Counted from the first letter of the stretch, positions 9,155-18,252 are shown. The stretch is 64,000 nucleotides of DNA from Selenomonas sp. AB3002 (GCF_000702545.1 NZ_JNIO01000008.1:1240001-1304000); one strand, 5' to 3'. The notes: generated by a model not told the origin, from the sequence alone. Made by a program: numbers and translations.

Positions 9155-9405
9155 AAAAAATATAAAAGCCTGCATCCCAAACAGGATGCAGGCCTTGCCT
9201 ACACTTATACCACCTATTTGCCACGTACCATCATACGCTGCTTCGTAACGGGAAGAACCGGCGGGGCTTACGTGTCCCAAGGGACTCTCAGCCTGCTGCT
9301 CCGAAGTGATGTTCAGCCCGCCCTACTAGCCCCCGGCTCTCACCAGCCCCGGTTCGCTTTGACGTTCCTGCGTGCCTACTGTCTCCATCAACGCATTTAC
9401 ATATT
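9155..9405 (-). promoter_or_regulatory. T-box leader of ileS (Ile AUC specifier) with terminator
   Basis: On the minus strand the leader shows a Stem I apical signature (GCTGGTGAGAGCCGG), then GAACATCACTTCGGAG, whose ATC fits an isoleucine specifier. An AATAGGTGGTA segment follows, with GGTGGT able to pair with the tRNA 3' end. The terminator stem GCCTGCATCC/GGATGCAGGC (9168-9193) with a T-rich tail precedes the ileS SD. The T-box bulge sequence departs from the usual AGGGTGGNACCGCG. Uncharged tRNA-Ile should favour antitermination. Confidence 0.85.
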
Positions 9406-9417
9406 AACACAAAAAAT

Positions 9418-9446
9418 ATTCTACCATAAGATAAAGTATTTTTCAA
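9418..9446 (-). promoter_or_regulatory. Sigma-70-type promoter of the ileS T-box leader
   Basis: -35 TTGAAA (9441-9446), 17-bp spacer, -10 TAGAAT (9418-9423), placed just upstream of the T-box RNA. Confidence 0.75.
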
Positions 9447-9465
9447 TCAAATGCAGACAAATTTT

Positions 9466-9626
9466 AGGAAACACTGATTAAATGAAGTCATACAGATTGG
9501 CGCAGATTGTTTGTCCTTCCCAAGGCGACAAACCGGAGGCATAGCGGGCTATGTCGAGGATTTGTCAACGCAGGGAGGGCAGACAAGATACGTCAAGATG
9601 GGTGACTGAATTAATCAGTGTTTCCT
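9466..9626. repeat. MITE-like palindromic repeat, copy 2
   Basis: 161 bp with near-perfect terminal inverted repeats (AGGAAACACTGATTAA / TTAATCAGTGTTTCCT) and a central GGCATAGCGGGCTATGTC palindrome matching copy 1 in layout. It sits between the ileS promoter and the tRNA-Thr terminator. Confidence 0.75.
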
Positions 9627-9640
9627 TTACATAAGAAAAA

Positions 9641-9663
9641 CCCGGAAGGCAACCGCCCTCCGG
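9641..9663 (-). terminator. Terminator of the tRNA-Thr operon
   Basis: CCCGGA-GGC/GCC-TCCGGG hairpin. On the minus strand it is followed by a T-run (TTTTTCTTAT). Confidence 0.75.
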
Positions 9664-9677
9664 GATAAAAATCAAAA

Positions 9678-9753
9678 TGGAGCTGATGACCAGGATTGAA
9701 CTGGTGACCTTATCCTTACCAAGGATACGCTCTGCCGACTGAGCTACATCAGC
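9678..9753 (-). tRNA. tRNA-Thr (GGT anticodon)
   Basis: 76 nt including encoded CCA. The acceptor GCTGATG pairs with CATCAGC; the D-arm is GCTCAGTCGGCAGAGC; the anticodon stem TATCC/GGATA holds loop TTGGTAA (anticodon GGT); the T-loop is TTCAATC. Second in a tandem pair. Confidence 0.97.
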
Positions 9754-9795
9754 ATTCCAGCACTACCGCTTTTCTGCGACAGCCAGAATAAAAAA

Positions 9796-9871
9796 TGGAG
9801 CTGATGACCAGGATTGAACTGGTGACCTTATCCTTACCAAGGATACGCTCTGCCGACTGAGCTACATCAGC
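9796..9871 (-). tRNA. tRNA-Thr (GGT anticodon), tandem copy
   Basis: 76 nt, same sequence as the neighbouring copy. The flanking spacer (CACTACCGCTTT.CTGCGACAG) is duplicated too, indicating a recent tandem duplication of about 118 bp. Confidence 0.97.
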
Positions 9872-9907
9872 ACTCCAACACTACCGCTTTCCTGCGACAG
9901 CTCCTAT

Positions 9908-9936
9908 AGTATATCATTGAGGCAAGAGCATGTCAA
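9908..9936 (-). promoter_or_regulatory. Consensus promoter of the tRNA-Thr operon
   Basis: -35 TTGACA (9931-9936), 17-bp spacer, -10 TATACT (9908-9913), about 35 bp before the first tRNA, as expected for a stable-RNA promoter. Confidence 0.85.
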
Positions 9937-10144
9937 CACATTTTTCCAGCATCTGAAAAAATTTATCCAACATCTGGAAAAATGCAGTGTCTTAAAGCTC
10001 CCTCTTATCTATCTTGCCAAGCCCGCGGGGCTGTATTATAATGACCCCGACCAGGCAAAAACTGTTCCTGCCTCCCACTTGTCTTATGTATAGTATATTC
10101 ATCATTCTTCCCTGCTGACTCATAAGCAAAGAAAGGAGCACGTG

Positions 10145-11389
10145 ATGGAAATATCTAAAAGCCAAGAACCAAAGATCTCTGCACTGGCCTGCCCCAAGTG
10201 CGGAGCACCTATGTACCCGGACATGAAGAAAGGCGGCTTCAGCTGCCTCTATTGCGACACCTTTCGTCCCTTTGCCATTACAGATGAGGATTTTGCCCCA
10301 GCGGTGAAATTTCGCCACCAGCCAGTGAAGATTGTGGACGGTCTGCTGAAGCTGGGACACGTAGCCATAGAGGTCAAGGAGGCACTGGCCCCACCGCCCC
10401 GGGAAGAACGCCTGAAAAGACTCCTTCCCCTTGACCGGAAGTTGTTGGAAAGAGACGCAGAAGCTTTTTACGCCCTCCGGAATGAAAGCTTTTGCGAACT
10501 GAACTGCCCTTTCTGTGGGAATCATCTGACCTCCCTCTTGACAGAGAACCTCTTCACCTGCCCCTATTGCGGCCAGAAATTCGGCCACCAGGAACAGATT
10601 GCCACTGGCAAATACGACGAACGCCTGGTGGTGGGACGAAAGTACAATCTCTACAGCAAATGCCTGCCCTTCAAGCTTTCCAAGCCTGCAGCGCAGATCA
10701 GTGCCAAAGAGATAGTAAAAGGCCTTATCCAGGACACCAGCCATGTAAATGACAGGCTGACATCTGCCTATGTCCCGGTACAGCTGGCTGACCTTCGCTG
10801 GAAGATGAAAGTGTCCTGTGAACGGGGTGGCTTTTGGTACTACCAGGAATGTCTGGACTGGGCCTGGCCGCGCTCCATCATCTACGACATCTTCCTCATG
10901 GACGAACTTTCCCCCTGGGACTACGGTGAGATCACCTCATTGAAGCCAGCCTATCTGGAGGGAAAGGTTCAGCTCCTGGCTTCGGAAAACCTTGGGGACT
11001 GGCAGGCCAGAATACCCGACTGGATACTGCAAAGGACTGCTCCCCAAAGACTCCGCAGGGCATTCGGCCTGGAAGAAATACAGCTGCGCTGGGTCTCCAG
11101 AGATATCAGACAGCACAACTACGGCCTGGTGCTGCTCCCCATATATGCATTGGAAACCACCTTGGCAAACGGCGGTTTCCTAAGGCTTATGATGAACGGC
11201 CAGACAGGGAAAGCTGCTCTGCAAATTACCACCGCAAAAGAAGAATTCACCCGCATCATAGAGCCATCTGCGAAACCATCTTTGTCCCCGGAATCCACCA
11301 TGCTCTCCCCGCCCATCCCCATTCGCTACGTAAAATCCCCCTTCCTGCACGAACGGCTGACCTTATCAGAAGCATTGATGCCACGCTAG
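10145..11389 (+). CDS. Zinc-ribbon protein of unknown function
   Basis: 414 residues from the ATG at 10145, six bases after GGAG; a GTG directly before it is an alternative start. Two CxxC-x(n)-CxxC zinc ribbons are visible: CPKCGAP...CLYC near residues 18-37 and CPFCGNH...CPYCG near 121-143. The remaining 270 residues are rich in Trp/Tyr and match no family I know. There is no signal peptide or TM segment. It is monocistronic and convergent with mrp, with a shared terminator between. A nucleic-acid or protein adaptor role is possible from the ribbons but not shown. Confidence 0.75.
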   Translation: MEISKSQEPKISALACPKCGAPMYPDMKKGGFSCLYCDTFRPFAITDEDFAPAVKFRHQPVKIVDGLLKLGHVAIEVKEALAPPPREERLKRLLPLDRKLLERDAEAFYALRNESFCELNCPFCGNHLTSLLTENLFTCPYCGQKFGHQEQIATGKYDERLVVGRKYNLYSKCLPFKLSKPAAQISAKEIVKGLIQDTSHVNDRLTSAYVPVQLADLRWKMKVSCERGGFWYYQECLDWAWPRSIIYDIFLMDELSPWDYGEITSLKPAYLEGKVQLLASENLGDWQARIPDWILQRTAPQRLRRAFGLEEIQLRWVSRDIRQHNYGLVLLPIYALETTLANGGFLRLMMNGQTGKAALQITTAKEEFTRIIEPSAKPSLSPESTMLSPPIPIRYVKSPFLHERLTLSEALMPR

Positions 11390-11458
11390 AAAATCAAAGT
11401 CCCCCGGAAGCTCCCTTGTCTTCCCAATTACAAACCATCACCAAAAAATCATCACGCC

Positions 11459-11494
11459 AAAAAGGAGACCGCATGAGCAGTGCAGCCTCCTTTT
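11459..11494. terminator. Bidirectional terminator between zinc-ribbon gene and mrp
   Basis: AAAAGGAG..GC / GC..CTCCTTTT inverted repeat with A- and T-rich flanks, between converging genes. Confidence 0.6.
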
Positions 11495-11523
11495 GCTGTG
11501 CCTTGTATCAGCACAAATCTCTT

Positions 11524-12354
11524 TTACCTTGCCAGTATTTTGTCTGCAGCTTCGCTAAGCCAGTTTTCCTGCACATTCTCAATCTGCCCTGCATCGCACT
11601 GGGCGGCCAGTTCCGGCATGATGGGAATGCGTCCCAAAATGTCCAGGCCATACTGGGCAGCGATTTCTTCCAGATGGCTGTGGCCGAAGATCTCATGCTC
11701 CTTGCCGCAGTCCGGGCACTTGAAATAGCTCATGTTCTCCACCAGGCCCAGGATAGGCACTTCCATCATCTCTGCCATCTTCACAGCCTTGGCCACGATC
11801 ATGGAAACCAGCTCCTGCGGGCTGGTAACGATGACAATGCCATCCACCTTGATGGACTGGAACACCGTCAGGGTCACATCGCCGGTGCCGGGCGGCATAT
11901 CCAGGAAAAGGTAATCTGTGTCTTCCCAGATGATATCCGTCCAGAACTGTTTCACTACCCCGGAAAGGATAGGCCCGCGCCAGACCACGGGATCAGTCTG
12001 TTGCTCCAGCAGGAGGTTCATGCTCATGACATCGATGCCCCCGGCCGACTTCACGGGATAAGCCCCAGCCTGGGAGCCCAGCACCTCTCCCGTGACCCCG
12101 AACATCTTGGGTATGGAAGGCCCGGTGATATCCGCATCCAGTATCCCTGTATGCTTCCCCTTCCGGCGCATGGCCACTGCCAAAAGCCCCGTTACCAAGG
12201 ACTTGCCCACGCCGCCCTTGCCGCTGACCACGGCAATGGCGTGCTTGATATTGCTCAGCTCATTCGGCTTCTCGTGCAGATCCTGCACCTTGCGGCTGTC
12301 CTCCCCACAGGTAGACCCGCAGGAAGAGCAATCGTGATTGCATGTTTCAGACAT
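11524..12354 (-). CDS. mrp: Mrp/NBP35-family Fe-S carrier P-loop ATPase
   Basis: 276 residues from the ATG at 12354 (AGGAG seven bases upstream). The N-terminus has a Cys cluster (CNHDCSSCGSTCG), then the deviant Walker A GKGGVGKS, the FLDMPPGTGD Mrp signature, and the C-terminal CPDCG motif that holds the bridging [4Fe-4S] cluster in the family. Cytosolic scaffold or carrier for Fe-S assembly. It follows the SpoIIE-type phosphatase on the same strand in position only; no operon link is clear. Confidence 0.93.
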   Translation of the reverse strand: MSETCNHDCSSCGSTCGEDSRKVQDLHEKPNELSNIKHAIAVVSGKGGVGKSLVTGLLAVAMRRKGKHTGILDADITGPSIPKMFGVTGEVLGSQAGAYPVKSAGGIDVMSMNLLLEQQTDPVVWRGPILSGVVKQFWTDIIWEDTDYLFLDMPPGTGDVTLTVFQSIKVDGIVIVTSPQELVSMIVAKAVKMAEMMEVPILGLVENMSYFKCPDCGKEHEIFGHSHLEEIAAQYGLDILGRIPIMPELAAQCDAGQIENVQENWLSEAADKILAR

Positions 12355-12418
12355 ATTACTTCTCCTATTACTACACAATTATGAAAAATTCACCTGCTAT
12401 GCATTATAAGGCAATTGT

Positions 12419-14659
12419 TCAAATTTTGCCATAGGCAAAATCTTCCCATTGGCCTTTTCCACAGAACATCACCCCCAGCATGGTGATATCATCGTACTGT
12501 TCAGCTCCGTCTGCAAATGCATCTATGTCGCCCCTGACTTCCGTCAAGATTTCTTTCACTGAAGCCTCGCCGCTCATGTTGTCCAAAACCTTCTGCAGAC
12601 GTTCTTCCGTATAGAACTTTTTCTCTTTGTTCATAGCCTCTGTCACGCCATCCGTGTAAAGGAAAAGCATATCCCCGGGAGAAAGCTGCAAACGATGGGT
12701 CTCATAGCTCAAATTTTCTATCATGCCCAGCATCTTATCTTTTTTCTTATGCCGCACATAGCTGAATTTGCCTGCCTGTCTGGCCAGAGGCGCATTGTGC
12801 CCTCCGTTCACGTAGATAACTTCTCCTGTGTCCAGATCCAGCTGAGCCAGGAATACCGTGACGAACAACATTTCTCCATTGTCCTGGCAAAGCTCCTGAT
12901 TGGCCAGGGTCATGACAGCGCCGAAATCATCAGGGGCAGTTGCCATAAGCATAAGATTCTTCAAGGTCGTTTTAGCCCTCATCATAAAGAGCGCCGCAGG
13001 CACCCCCTTGCCTGACACATCGGCAATGGTCACCACCAGATGTTTCTCATCCAGCATATAAAAATCATAAAAATCTCCGCCCACTGCCTTGGCAGCAGAC
13101 ATAGTGGCAAAAAGCTGGATGCTTTTCTTGTCCTCCAGGAAATCCCGGGGCAATGCCCCCATCTGGATATTCCTGGCAACGGAAAGTTCCGTAGCAATGC
13201 GCTCTTTTTCTGCCGTGACTTCCGTAAGGTTTTTCATATAAGTCTGAAGCTCGTCTGTCATGGCATTGAAGCAGATTGCCAGATGCTCCAGCTCATCCCC
13301 CGTGTGGACTTCAACCTTCTTGCCGAGATTCCCGCTGCTGATCTCCCGCACACCATCAGCCAATTCACTGATAGGTGCCACAAACCGCCTGGAAAGCTTC
13401 CTGCCGCTATAGACCACTGCAGCCAGCAATGCTATGATGGCAACCACCATCAGGAGCATGGTGGACAACATCTGCCCTTTCAGATAAGAAGTCTTTTCTT
13501 CCGTAATCTTGCTGATATCAGCCTTATTCTGCACAGCAGGGGCAATGACATCATCAGCAGCGAAGGCCGCCGCTAAGCTCCAGCCACTGCTCTCGATGGG
13601 AGCAAAGGCGATGTAATAGTCTTTGCCGTCCACCTTGGTTTGCCGCACACCGCAGTCCCCCGCCACCATTTCCCTGACAGTCAGGGCCAGGGTTGGATTG
13701 TCAGACTCCCTCAGGTCGTTCTTGATATTTACCGCAAGCTCCCTCCCAGTGCCTGCCTCACCGGGGTCTTCCTGAGAGGACAAAATGACATACCCTCGCT
13801 TGTCCGTCACGAAACAAAAACCTCCTTCATGCAGGTTTATTTCTTTCAGGACATTCTGCAGATCACTGAGGGTGATTTGCATGCAGGCCACACCAAGCAG
13901 TTCGTTATTCCCATCGTAGTAAGGTACGGAACAAAACATTCCCAATCTCTTATTGAACATAAACCTTCTGACAGGGGTAAAAACAAATCCCTTCTGACTA
14001 GCAGCACTCTTGTACCAGTCACTGGCCAAAGCATCATATTGTGGCTGCGGAATATCTGACTTATCCGCTGCCAGCACTCTTTTGGCATCTACGGACAGGG
14101 CGAAGTTCTCCCTGGAAGCAATGAACACCGACTGTGCCATGACATTGTTTTCCAACATTCCCGTCAGCCAGTCACCGATATTGGCCATCAAGGAAATATG
14201 CCCAGCCAAAGGCTCCAGAGAAACCTCAGGCCCATACTGAAGGTAAAGATCCAGCGCACGGTAGTTGTCAGGAGCAGGTGTATGCACTTCCACTGGCATG
14301 AACCTTTGCGGGTATCTTTCTATCTTCTCAGCTTGCCGGGCCACAACTTGCACATCACAGGCAATATCCATCAGGCTGCGATTGATGATAGAGGCATTGT
14401 CCTGAGCTATATGCAGCAGTTCTTCCTGCCGTTGTTCTATCAGAAGGCTCGAGCTATTTTCATACGAATTTTCGCCCAGACTTTCCCCCATATTCTGTGA
14501 CTCTCTAAGGGAAACATTCATGCCATAAAGGGCAATCCCCCCCAGAATAAGCACCGCTGCCAAATTGCTCCCCAATACTATGCGTACCAGCTTATCCAGG
14601 ATCTTTCCCTGCTTATCCCCCATAAACCACTGCAATAATTTATTAAAAAAATGTCCCAT
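12419..14659 (-). CDS. Membrane SpoIIE/RsbU-type PP2C phosphatase with Cache and HAMP domains
   Basis: 746 residues; ATG at 14659 follows AAGGAG. Seen: TM1 about 27-47, a long extracytoplasmic Cache-like sensor to about 395 (with YYDGNNELLGVACMQI typical of dCache), TM2 about 398-420, HAMP to about 470, a short coiled coil, then the SpoIIE phosphatase domain (KAVGGDFYDFY at about 516, IADVSGKGVPAALFM, YTDGVTEA, YDDITMLGV) with the acidic metal ligands in place. It probably dephosphorylates an anti-sigma-factor antagonist in response to an extracellular signal (family knowledge). No partner switch genes are adjacent. Confidence 0.92.
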   Translation of the reverse strand: MGHFFNKLLQWFMGDKQGKILDKLVRIVLGSNLAAVLILGGIALYGMNVSLRESQNMGESLGENSYENSSSLLIEQRQEELLHIAQDNASIINRSLMDIACDVQVVARQAEKIERYPQRFMPVEVHTPAPDNYRALDLYLQYGPEVSLEPLAGHISLMANIGDWLTGMLENNVMAQSVFIASRENFALSVDAKRVLAADKSDIPQPQYDALASDWYKSAASQKGFVFTPVRRFMFNKRLGMFCSVPYYDGNNELLGVACMQITLSDLQNVLKEINLHEGGFCFVTDKRGYVILSSQEDPGEAGTGRELAVNIKNDLRESDNPTLALTVREMVAGDCGVRQTKVDGKDYYIAFAPIESSGWSLAAAFAADDVIAPAVQNKADISKITEEKTSYLKGQMLSTMLLMVVAIIALLAAVVYSGRKLSRRFVAPISELADGVREISSGNLGKKVEVHTGDELEHLAICFNAMTDELQTYMKNLTEVTAEKERIATELSVARNIQMGALPRDFLEDKKSIQLFATMSAAKAVGGDFYDFYMLDEKHLVVTIADVSGKGVPAALFMMRAKTTLKNLMLMATAPDDFGAVMTLANQELCQDNGEMLFVTVFLAQLDLDTGEVIYVNGGHNAPLARQAGKFSYVRHKKKDKMLGMIENLSYETHRLQLSPGDMLFLYTDGVTEAMNKEKKFYTEERLQKVLDNMSGEASVKEILTEVRGDIDAFADGAEQYDDITMLGVMFCGKGQWEDFAYGKI

Positions 14660-15137
14660 GCTCGCAACTCCTTCACAGTGGCCGCACCTTCAGCAGATGA
14701 TTTTCGAGAGCCTGAACCAGAAGGTCGACTAGCCTGCCAGAGGTCATTTTCCTAAAACATATATATCCAATATATGCTACCTATCCTATTTATATGTGTT
14801 ATGTATTCTACATTATCGCCTGATTTCCTCCCCCAGATAGCCAAAGCCGATATTTCTCCAGAGCCTGTCGAGCATGAAAATATTTTTAGGAAACTCCCTC
14901 ATCTGCACATGCTCCATATCCCTGGCAGTTGACATAAACGAACAAACAGTGCTACGATTCCATCGTCGATGTGGCAAGCAGTTTGCTGCATCATATATTC
15001 TGGTACTTATTTTTGAGGAGGTCCTCATGGAAAAGATCGAAATTCCCTCAACATGGCGATATTAAAACAAAAGCTACAGGCTATACCCACTGAAAAGGAT
15101 AGCTCGACTTCTCTTAAAAATTGGTTGGATTGTGGGG
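14660..15137. other. Gene-poor stretch with a possible gene tail
   Basis: No convincing gene. On the minus strand an open frame ends at 14813 with a plausible but unrecognised C-terminus (about 35 residues ending GYLGEEIRR). On the plus strand a good SD (GAGGAGG) precedes a 12-codon ORF at 15027. These may be remnants. Confidence 0.3.
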
Positions 15138-15159
15138 CAACTCAAAACCGCCCCTGCGG

Positions 15160-15534
15160 CTATACTATGTTATAGCCGTTTTTCTCCAAGGCCATCAATG
15201 CCATCTCAAAATTATCTTCCTTGACCAGAATATAATCAGTGTTGTAGGTAGATACCGCAAATATGCCTATCTTGTTTTCAGCCAGTATGGCTGATATTTT
15301 CGACAAAATGCCTATCAGAGAAAAATCAAGAGTACCCTATATGCGAAAGGCTCGCCAGCCATCGTCACGCTCCAGCGTTTCAACCGGTGTATCTTCTGTT
15401 TTGCAGACAAGAGATATCTCCTCATCTGTCCTGCCAATAAAATAGAATTCTTGATGCAGGTCAATATCTGCTACCGATTTAAGCTTACAGACCGTGAACT
15501 GACCGTCTATTCTTTTCAATTCCATCCTTCTCAT
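15160..15534 (-). pseudogene. ACT-domain protein interrupted by one in-frame amber codon
   Basis: Reading from ATG 15534, 65 codons run to TAG at 15337-15339. The same frame then continues for 58 codons to TAG at 15160. The joined product (about 124 residues) is a standard two-ACT (ACT_7/CASTOR-like) protein: WRAFRI-stop-GTLDFSLIGILSKI, then IGIFAVSTYNTDYILV and a final MALEKNGY. Family members carry a sense codon at the stop, commonly Gln or Glu, so CAG-to-TAG is the simplest event. Nothing else is damaged, so this is a very recent nonsense mutation, a sequencing error, or readthrough. It lies downstream of the PHP phosphatase gene. Confidence 0.85.
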
Positions 15535-15554
15535 GCCATCAACCTCGCTCTATA

Positions 15555-16421
15555 TCAAAGCTTATGCCCCAATGGCTCCATCTTCTCAAATGTGTAGATT
15601 TCCCTCATGCCAATCTCATCTCGCAGGATAGCTCTGGCATCCTCCAGATGGTCAGCCAGATACTTCGTCGAATGAGCATCGGAGCCAATGGTGATGATTC
15701 TCCCTCCCAAGTCCTTGTATAGCCGCAGGATATCTCTGGCAGGCATGGTGTCATCAAGTCCATAATGCCAGGAGGAAGTATTGAGCTCAATACCCTTGCC
15801 GTCAGCTATGGCCAGCTTCAGGATTTCCGCCACCATGTCTCTGACAGCTTTGAAGGGATATTTCCCCTGCTTGTCATAGCGGCTGATGAGGTTCAGATGG
15901 GCCAGCACCGAGTAATGCCTGAAGTTTTTCATCACCTCGTACAATTCCTGATAGTAACGCTCGTTATACTCCTGCTGGCTACGGCCCTGCTGGAATTCCT
16001 GATTCCAGAATTCCTTGTTGTCCACCTGATGGATGGACAGCAATACAAAGTCCAGCTTGTCTGCATACTTCTCAAACAAAGCCTCATACTTGGGGATAGT
16101 GCCAACCTGCACACCAAATTCCAAGCCACAATGCAAAGCTATGTCCTTGGAAAAATCTGCCTTGACCTGGCTGAATTTCTCAAAGTACCTTGGATAATCC
16201 ACATTGGCCATAGGCTCCAGTTCATCTGCCGGTGTGCCTATGCCATCGCCGCCGCGATACTCGATATTTCCCTCATCCCAGTCTTTCTTGATGCCATAGT
16301 CCACATGGTCTGTGAAACACATTTCCTCAAGCCCCAGGGAAACAGCCTTTTTCGCCTGCTCCTCCATAGGCTCACGAGAATCATCACTAAACTCCGTATG
16401 CACATGATTATCTGCCAACAT
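15555..16421 (-). CDS. hisK: PHP-family histidinol-phosphatase-like phosphoesterase
   Basis: 288 residues from ATG 16421 behind GGGAGG. N-terminal DNHVHTEFSDD is the PHP metal-binding H-x-H motif. MCFTDHVDY supplies further His/Asp ligands, and HCGLEFGVQ, FVLLSIHQVD, LAHLNLISRY and GSDAHS complete the PHP set. Such proteins hydrolyse L-histidinol phosphate in Firmicutes; no other his genes are nearby, so the substrate is uncertain. It closely follows a small membrane protein gene and precedes the ACT gene. Confidence 0.85.
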   Translation of the reverse strand: MLADNHVHTEFSDDSREPMEEQAKKAVSLGLEEMCFTDHVDYGIKKDWDEGNIEYRGGDGIGTPADELEPMANVDYPRYFEKFSQVKADFSKDIALHCGLEFGVQVGTIPKYEALFEKYADKLDFVLLSIHQVDNKEFWNQEFQQGRSQQEYNERYYQELYEVMKNFRHYSVLAHLNLISRYDKQGKYPFKAVRDMVAEILKLAIADGKGIELNTSSWHYGLDDTMPARDILRLYKDLGGRIITIGSDAHSTKYLADHLEDARAILRDEIGMREIYTFEKMEPLGHKL

Positions 16422-16435
16422 GATAACATCCTCCC

Positions 16436-16624
16436 TCACAAAACTTTCTTGTATACATAAGCTGCAATAAGGGCCTGCAATGCCACCAAAAACGCCAGCA
16501 AGCCAAAGGCTGCATAGAGGCTGGTCTGGTGAGCCAGGAAGCCCAGAAATGCCAGCAGGCTTCCTCCCAGCACCACAAGCTTCTGCCCCAGCTTCTGCAC
16601 CGCAGCATCCCCCAGGAGCCGCAT
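16436..16624 (-). CDS. Small two-helix membrane protein, unknown
   Basis: 62 residues from ATG 16624 (CAGGAG upstream). Two hydrophobic segments (LVVLGGSLLAFLGFL and the following FGLLAFLVALQALIAAYVY) end in KKVL. Its stop lies just before the SD of the PHP gene, suggesting cotranscription. An alternative ATG at 16693 would run into the Y-polymerase promoter. Confidence 0.5.
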   Translation of the reverse strand: MRLLGDAAVQKLGQKLVVLGGSLLAFLGFLAHQTSLYAAFGLLAFLVALQALIAAYVYKKVL

Positions 16625-16680
16625 GGAATCCACTCCTGTCCTTCCCACATTTTCAAATAAAACGGGGAACACATTGTTTA

Positions 16681-16710
16681 TTGACGAGAACAATAGTTCT
16701 AAAATATAAT
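16681..16710 (+). promoter_or_regulatory. Promoter with LexA/DinR SOS box for the Y-family polymerase
   Basis: -35 TTGACG (16681-16686), 18-bp spacer, -10 TATAAT (16705-16710). The spacer contains AGAAC-AATA-GTTCT (16687-16700), matching the Gram-positive LexA pattern GAAC-N4-GTTC. LexA bound here would cover the promoter. Confidence 0.85.
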
Positions 16711-16746
16711 AATATAGAAAAAAACGTTACGTGAGCATGATATGAT

Positions 16747-18252
16747 ATGAAAATGGAAAAGACCTGCTTTATTGCCATTGACCTGAAATCCTTCTACGCC
16801 TCAGTGGAGTGCGTGGAACGGGGACTTGACCCTCTGACCACCAATCTGGTAGTTGCTGATGAGAGTCGTACAGAAAAGACTATCTGCCTTGCCGCAACCC
16901 CCGCCATCAAATCTTATGGCATACCGGGGAGGGCACGGCTTTTTGAAGTGGTGCAGAAAATTCGCGAGGCCAACGGCGCCCGCCGTTTTTATGCTCCCGG
17001 CCATAAACTCGAAGGGCAGTCCTGCGATGCTGTGGAACTATCGAAGAATCCCAGCCTTGCCATCGACTATCTCGTGGCCCCTCCCCGCATGGCTCTCTAC
17101 ATGGATTACAGTTCCCGGGTGTATGGGATTTACCTGCGGTACATTGCCCCCAGGGACATACACACTTATTCCATTGATGAGGTCTTCATCAATGCCGCCC
17201 CCTATCTTGCTGCCTACAAGCTGACTACCCGTGAACTGGCTATGAAAATGATAGGGGAAGTACTTGCAGAGACCGGCATTACCGCCACCGCCGGCATTGG
17301 CACCAATCTTTACCTAGCCAAAATCGCCATGGACATCACAGCCAAGCACATGCCCCCAGACAAGCACGGGGTGCGGATAGCAGAGCTTGACGAAAGGACC
17401 TACAGGCAAAAGCTGTGGGCCCACACCCCCATCACGGACTTCTGGCGGGTGGGCAAAGGGTATGCCAACAAGCTCGCCAGCATGGGGCTGTATTCCATGG
17501 GAGATGTGGCCCGCAAGTCATTGGACAGCCAAGGAGAAAGGGACTTGTACAGGGTATTTGGCATCAATGCAGAACTCCTGATCGACCATGCCTGGGGATA
17601 TGAGCCCTGCACCATTGAGGCCATCAAATCCTACCGTCCATCTGCCACCAGCCTCAGCAGCGGGCAGGTGCTGCACTGCCCTTACACCCATGAACAGGCA
17701 CGCCTCATCGTCTGGGAAATGGCTGACCAGCTTATCCTCGACCTGGTGGCCAAGAAACTCATGACCAATCAGATAGTCCTCGATATAGGCTATGACATCG
17801 AAAACATCGCCCAAGGGTACAGCGGACCCGTCCATACTGACCACTATGGACGAAAGGTGCCCAAGCCAGCCCACGGCACCATGAGCCTCAAAAAGCACAG
17901 TTCCTCCACCAGGGAACTGCTGCGGGAAACCCTGGCCCTCTACGACCGTATCATCAGCCCGCCCCTCCTGGTCCGCCGCATTACCGTCACCATGGGAAGG
18001 CTGATAAATGAAGACAGCGCAGCCAGACAAAAAGAAGCCACGGTAGAATTTGATCTTTTCAGTGATATGGAGGGCACAGCCAAAAAGGAAGAAGCTGCCC
18101 GACTGGCAGAGGAAAAAGAAAAATCCCTGCAGCACACCATGATAGCCATCAAGAACAAGTTCGGCAAAAACGCTATCCTGAAGGCGGCCAATCTCAAAGA
18201 AGAAGCCCGCACCATTGCCCGCAACAGCGAAATCGGAGGACACAGGGCATGA
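16747..18252 (+). CDS. Y-family (UmuC/UvrX-type) translesion DNA polymerase
   Basis: About 500 residues; the start is ATG 16747 or 16753, with no strong SD. Catalytic residues are present: FIAIDLKSFYASVECVERG (first Asp, steric gate Tyr/Phe region), YSIDEVFI (the SIDE motif), then TATAGIGTNLYLAKIA for the helix-hairpin-helix region and a little-finger domain to about 400. The C-terminal tail is Lys/Glu-rich. It is expected to be DNA-damage inducible via the overlapping SOS box. The downstream 64-codon gene overlaps its stop. Confidence 0.93.
   Translation: MKMEKTCFIAIDLKSFYASVECVERGLDPLTTNLVVADESRTEKTICLAATPAIKSYGIPGRARLFEVVQKIREANGARRFYAPGHKLEGQSCDAVELSKNPSLAIDYLVAPPRMALYMDYSSRVYGIYLRYIAPRDIHTYSIDEVFINAAPYLAAYKLTTRELAMKMIGEVLAETGITATAGIGTNLYLAKIAMDITAKHMPPDKHGVRIAELDERTYRQKLWAHTPITDFWRVGKGYANKLASMGLYSMGDVARKSLDSQGERDLYRVFGINAELLIDHAWGYEPCTIEAIKSYRPSATSLSSGQVLHCPYTHEQARLIVWEMADQLILDLVAKKLMTNQIVLDIGYDIENIAQGYSGPVHTDHYGRKVPKPAHGTMSLKKHSSSTRELLRETLALYDRIISPPLLVRRITVTMGRLINEDSAARQKEATVEFDLFSDMEGTAKKEEAARLAEEKEKSLQHTMIAIKNKFGKNAILKAANLKEEARTIARNSEIGGHRA

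Noticed and set aside
5572-9156. Plus-strand open frame of about 1190 codons opposite ileS
   Set aside because: It is antisense to the strongly supported ileS, has no recognisable domain, and arises from codon bias of the real gene.
9940-9982. CATCTG-A-rich direct repeats and TTTTTCCAG/CTGGAAAAA hairpin upstream of the tRNA promoter
   Set aside because: Short and imperfect; no gene ends there that would need a terminator, so no function is claimed.
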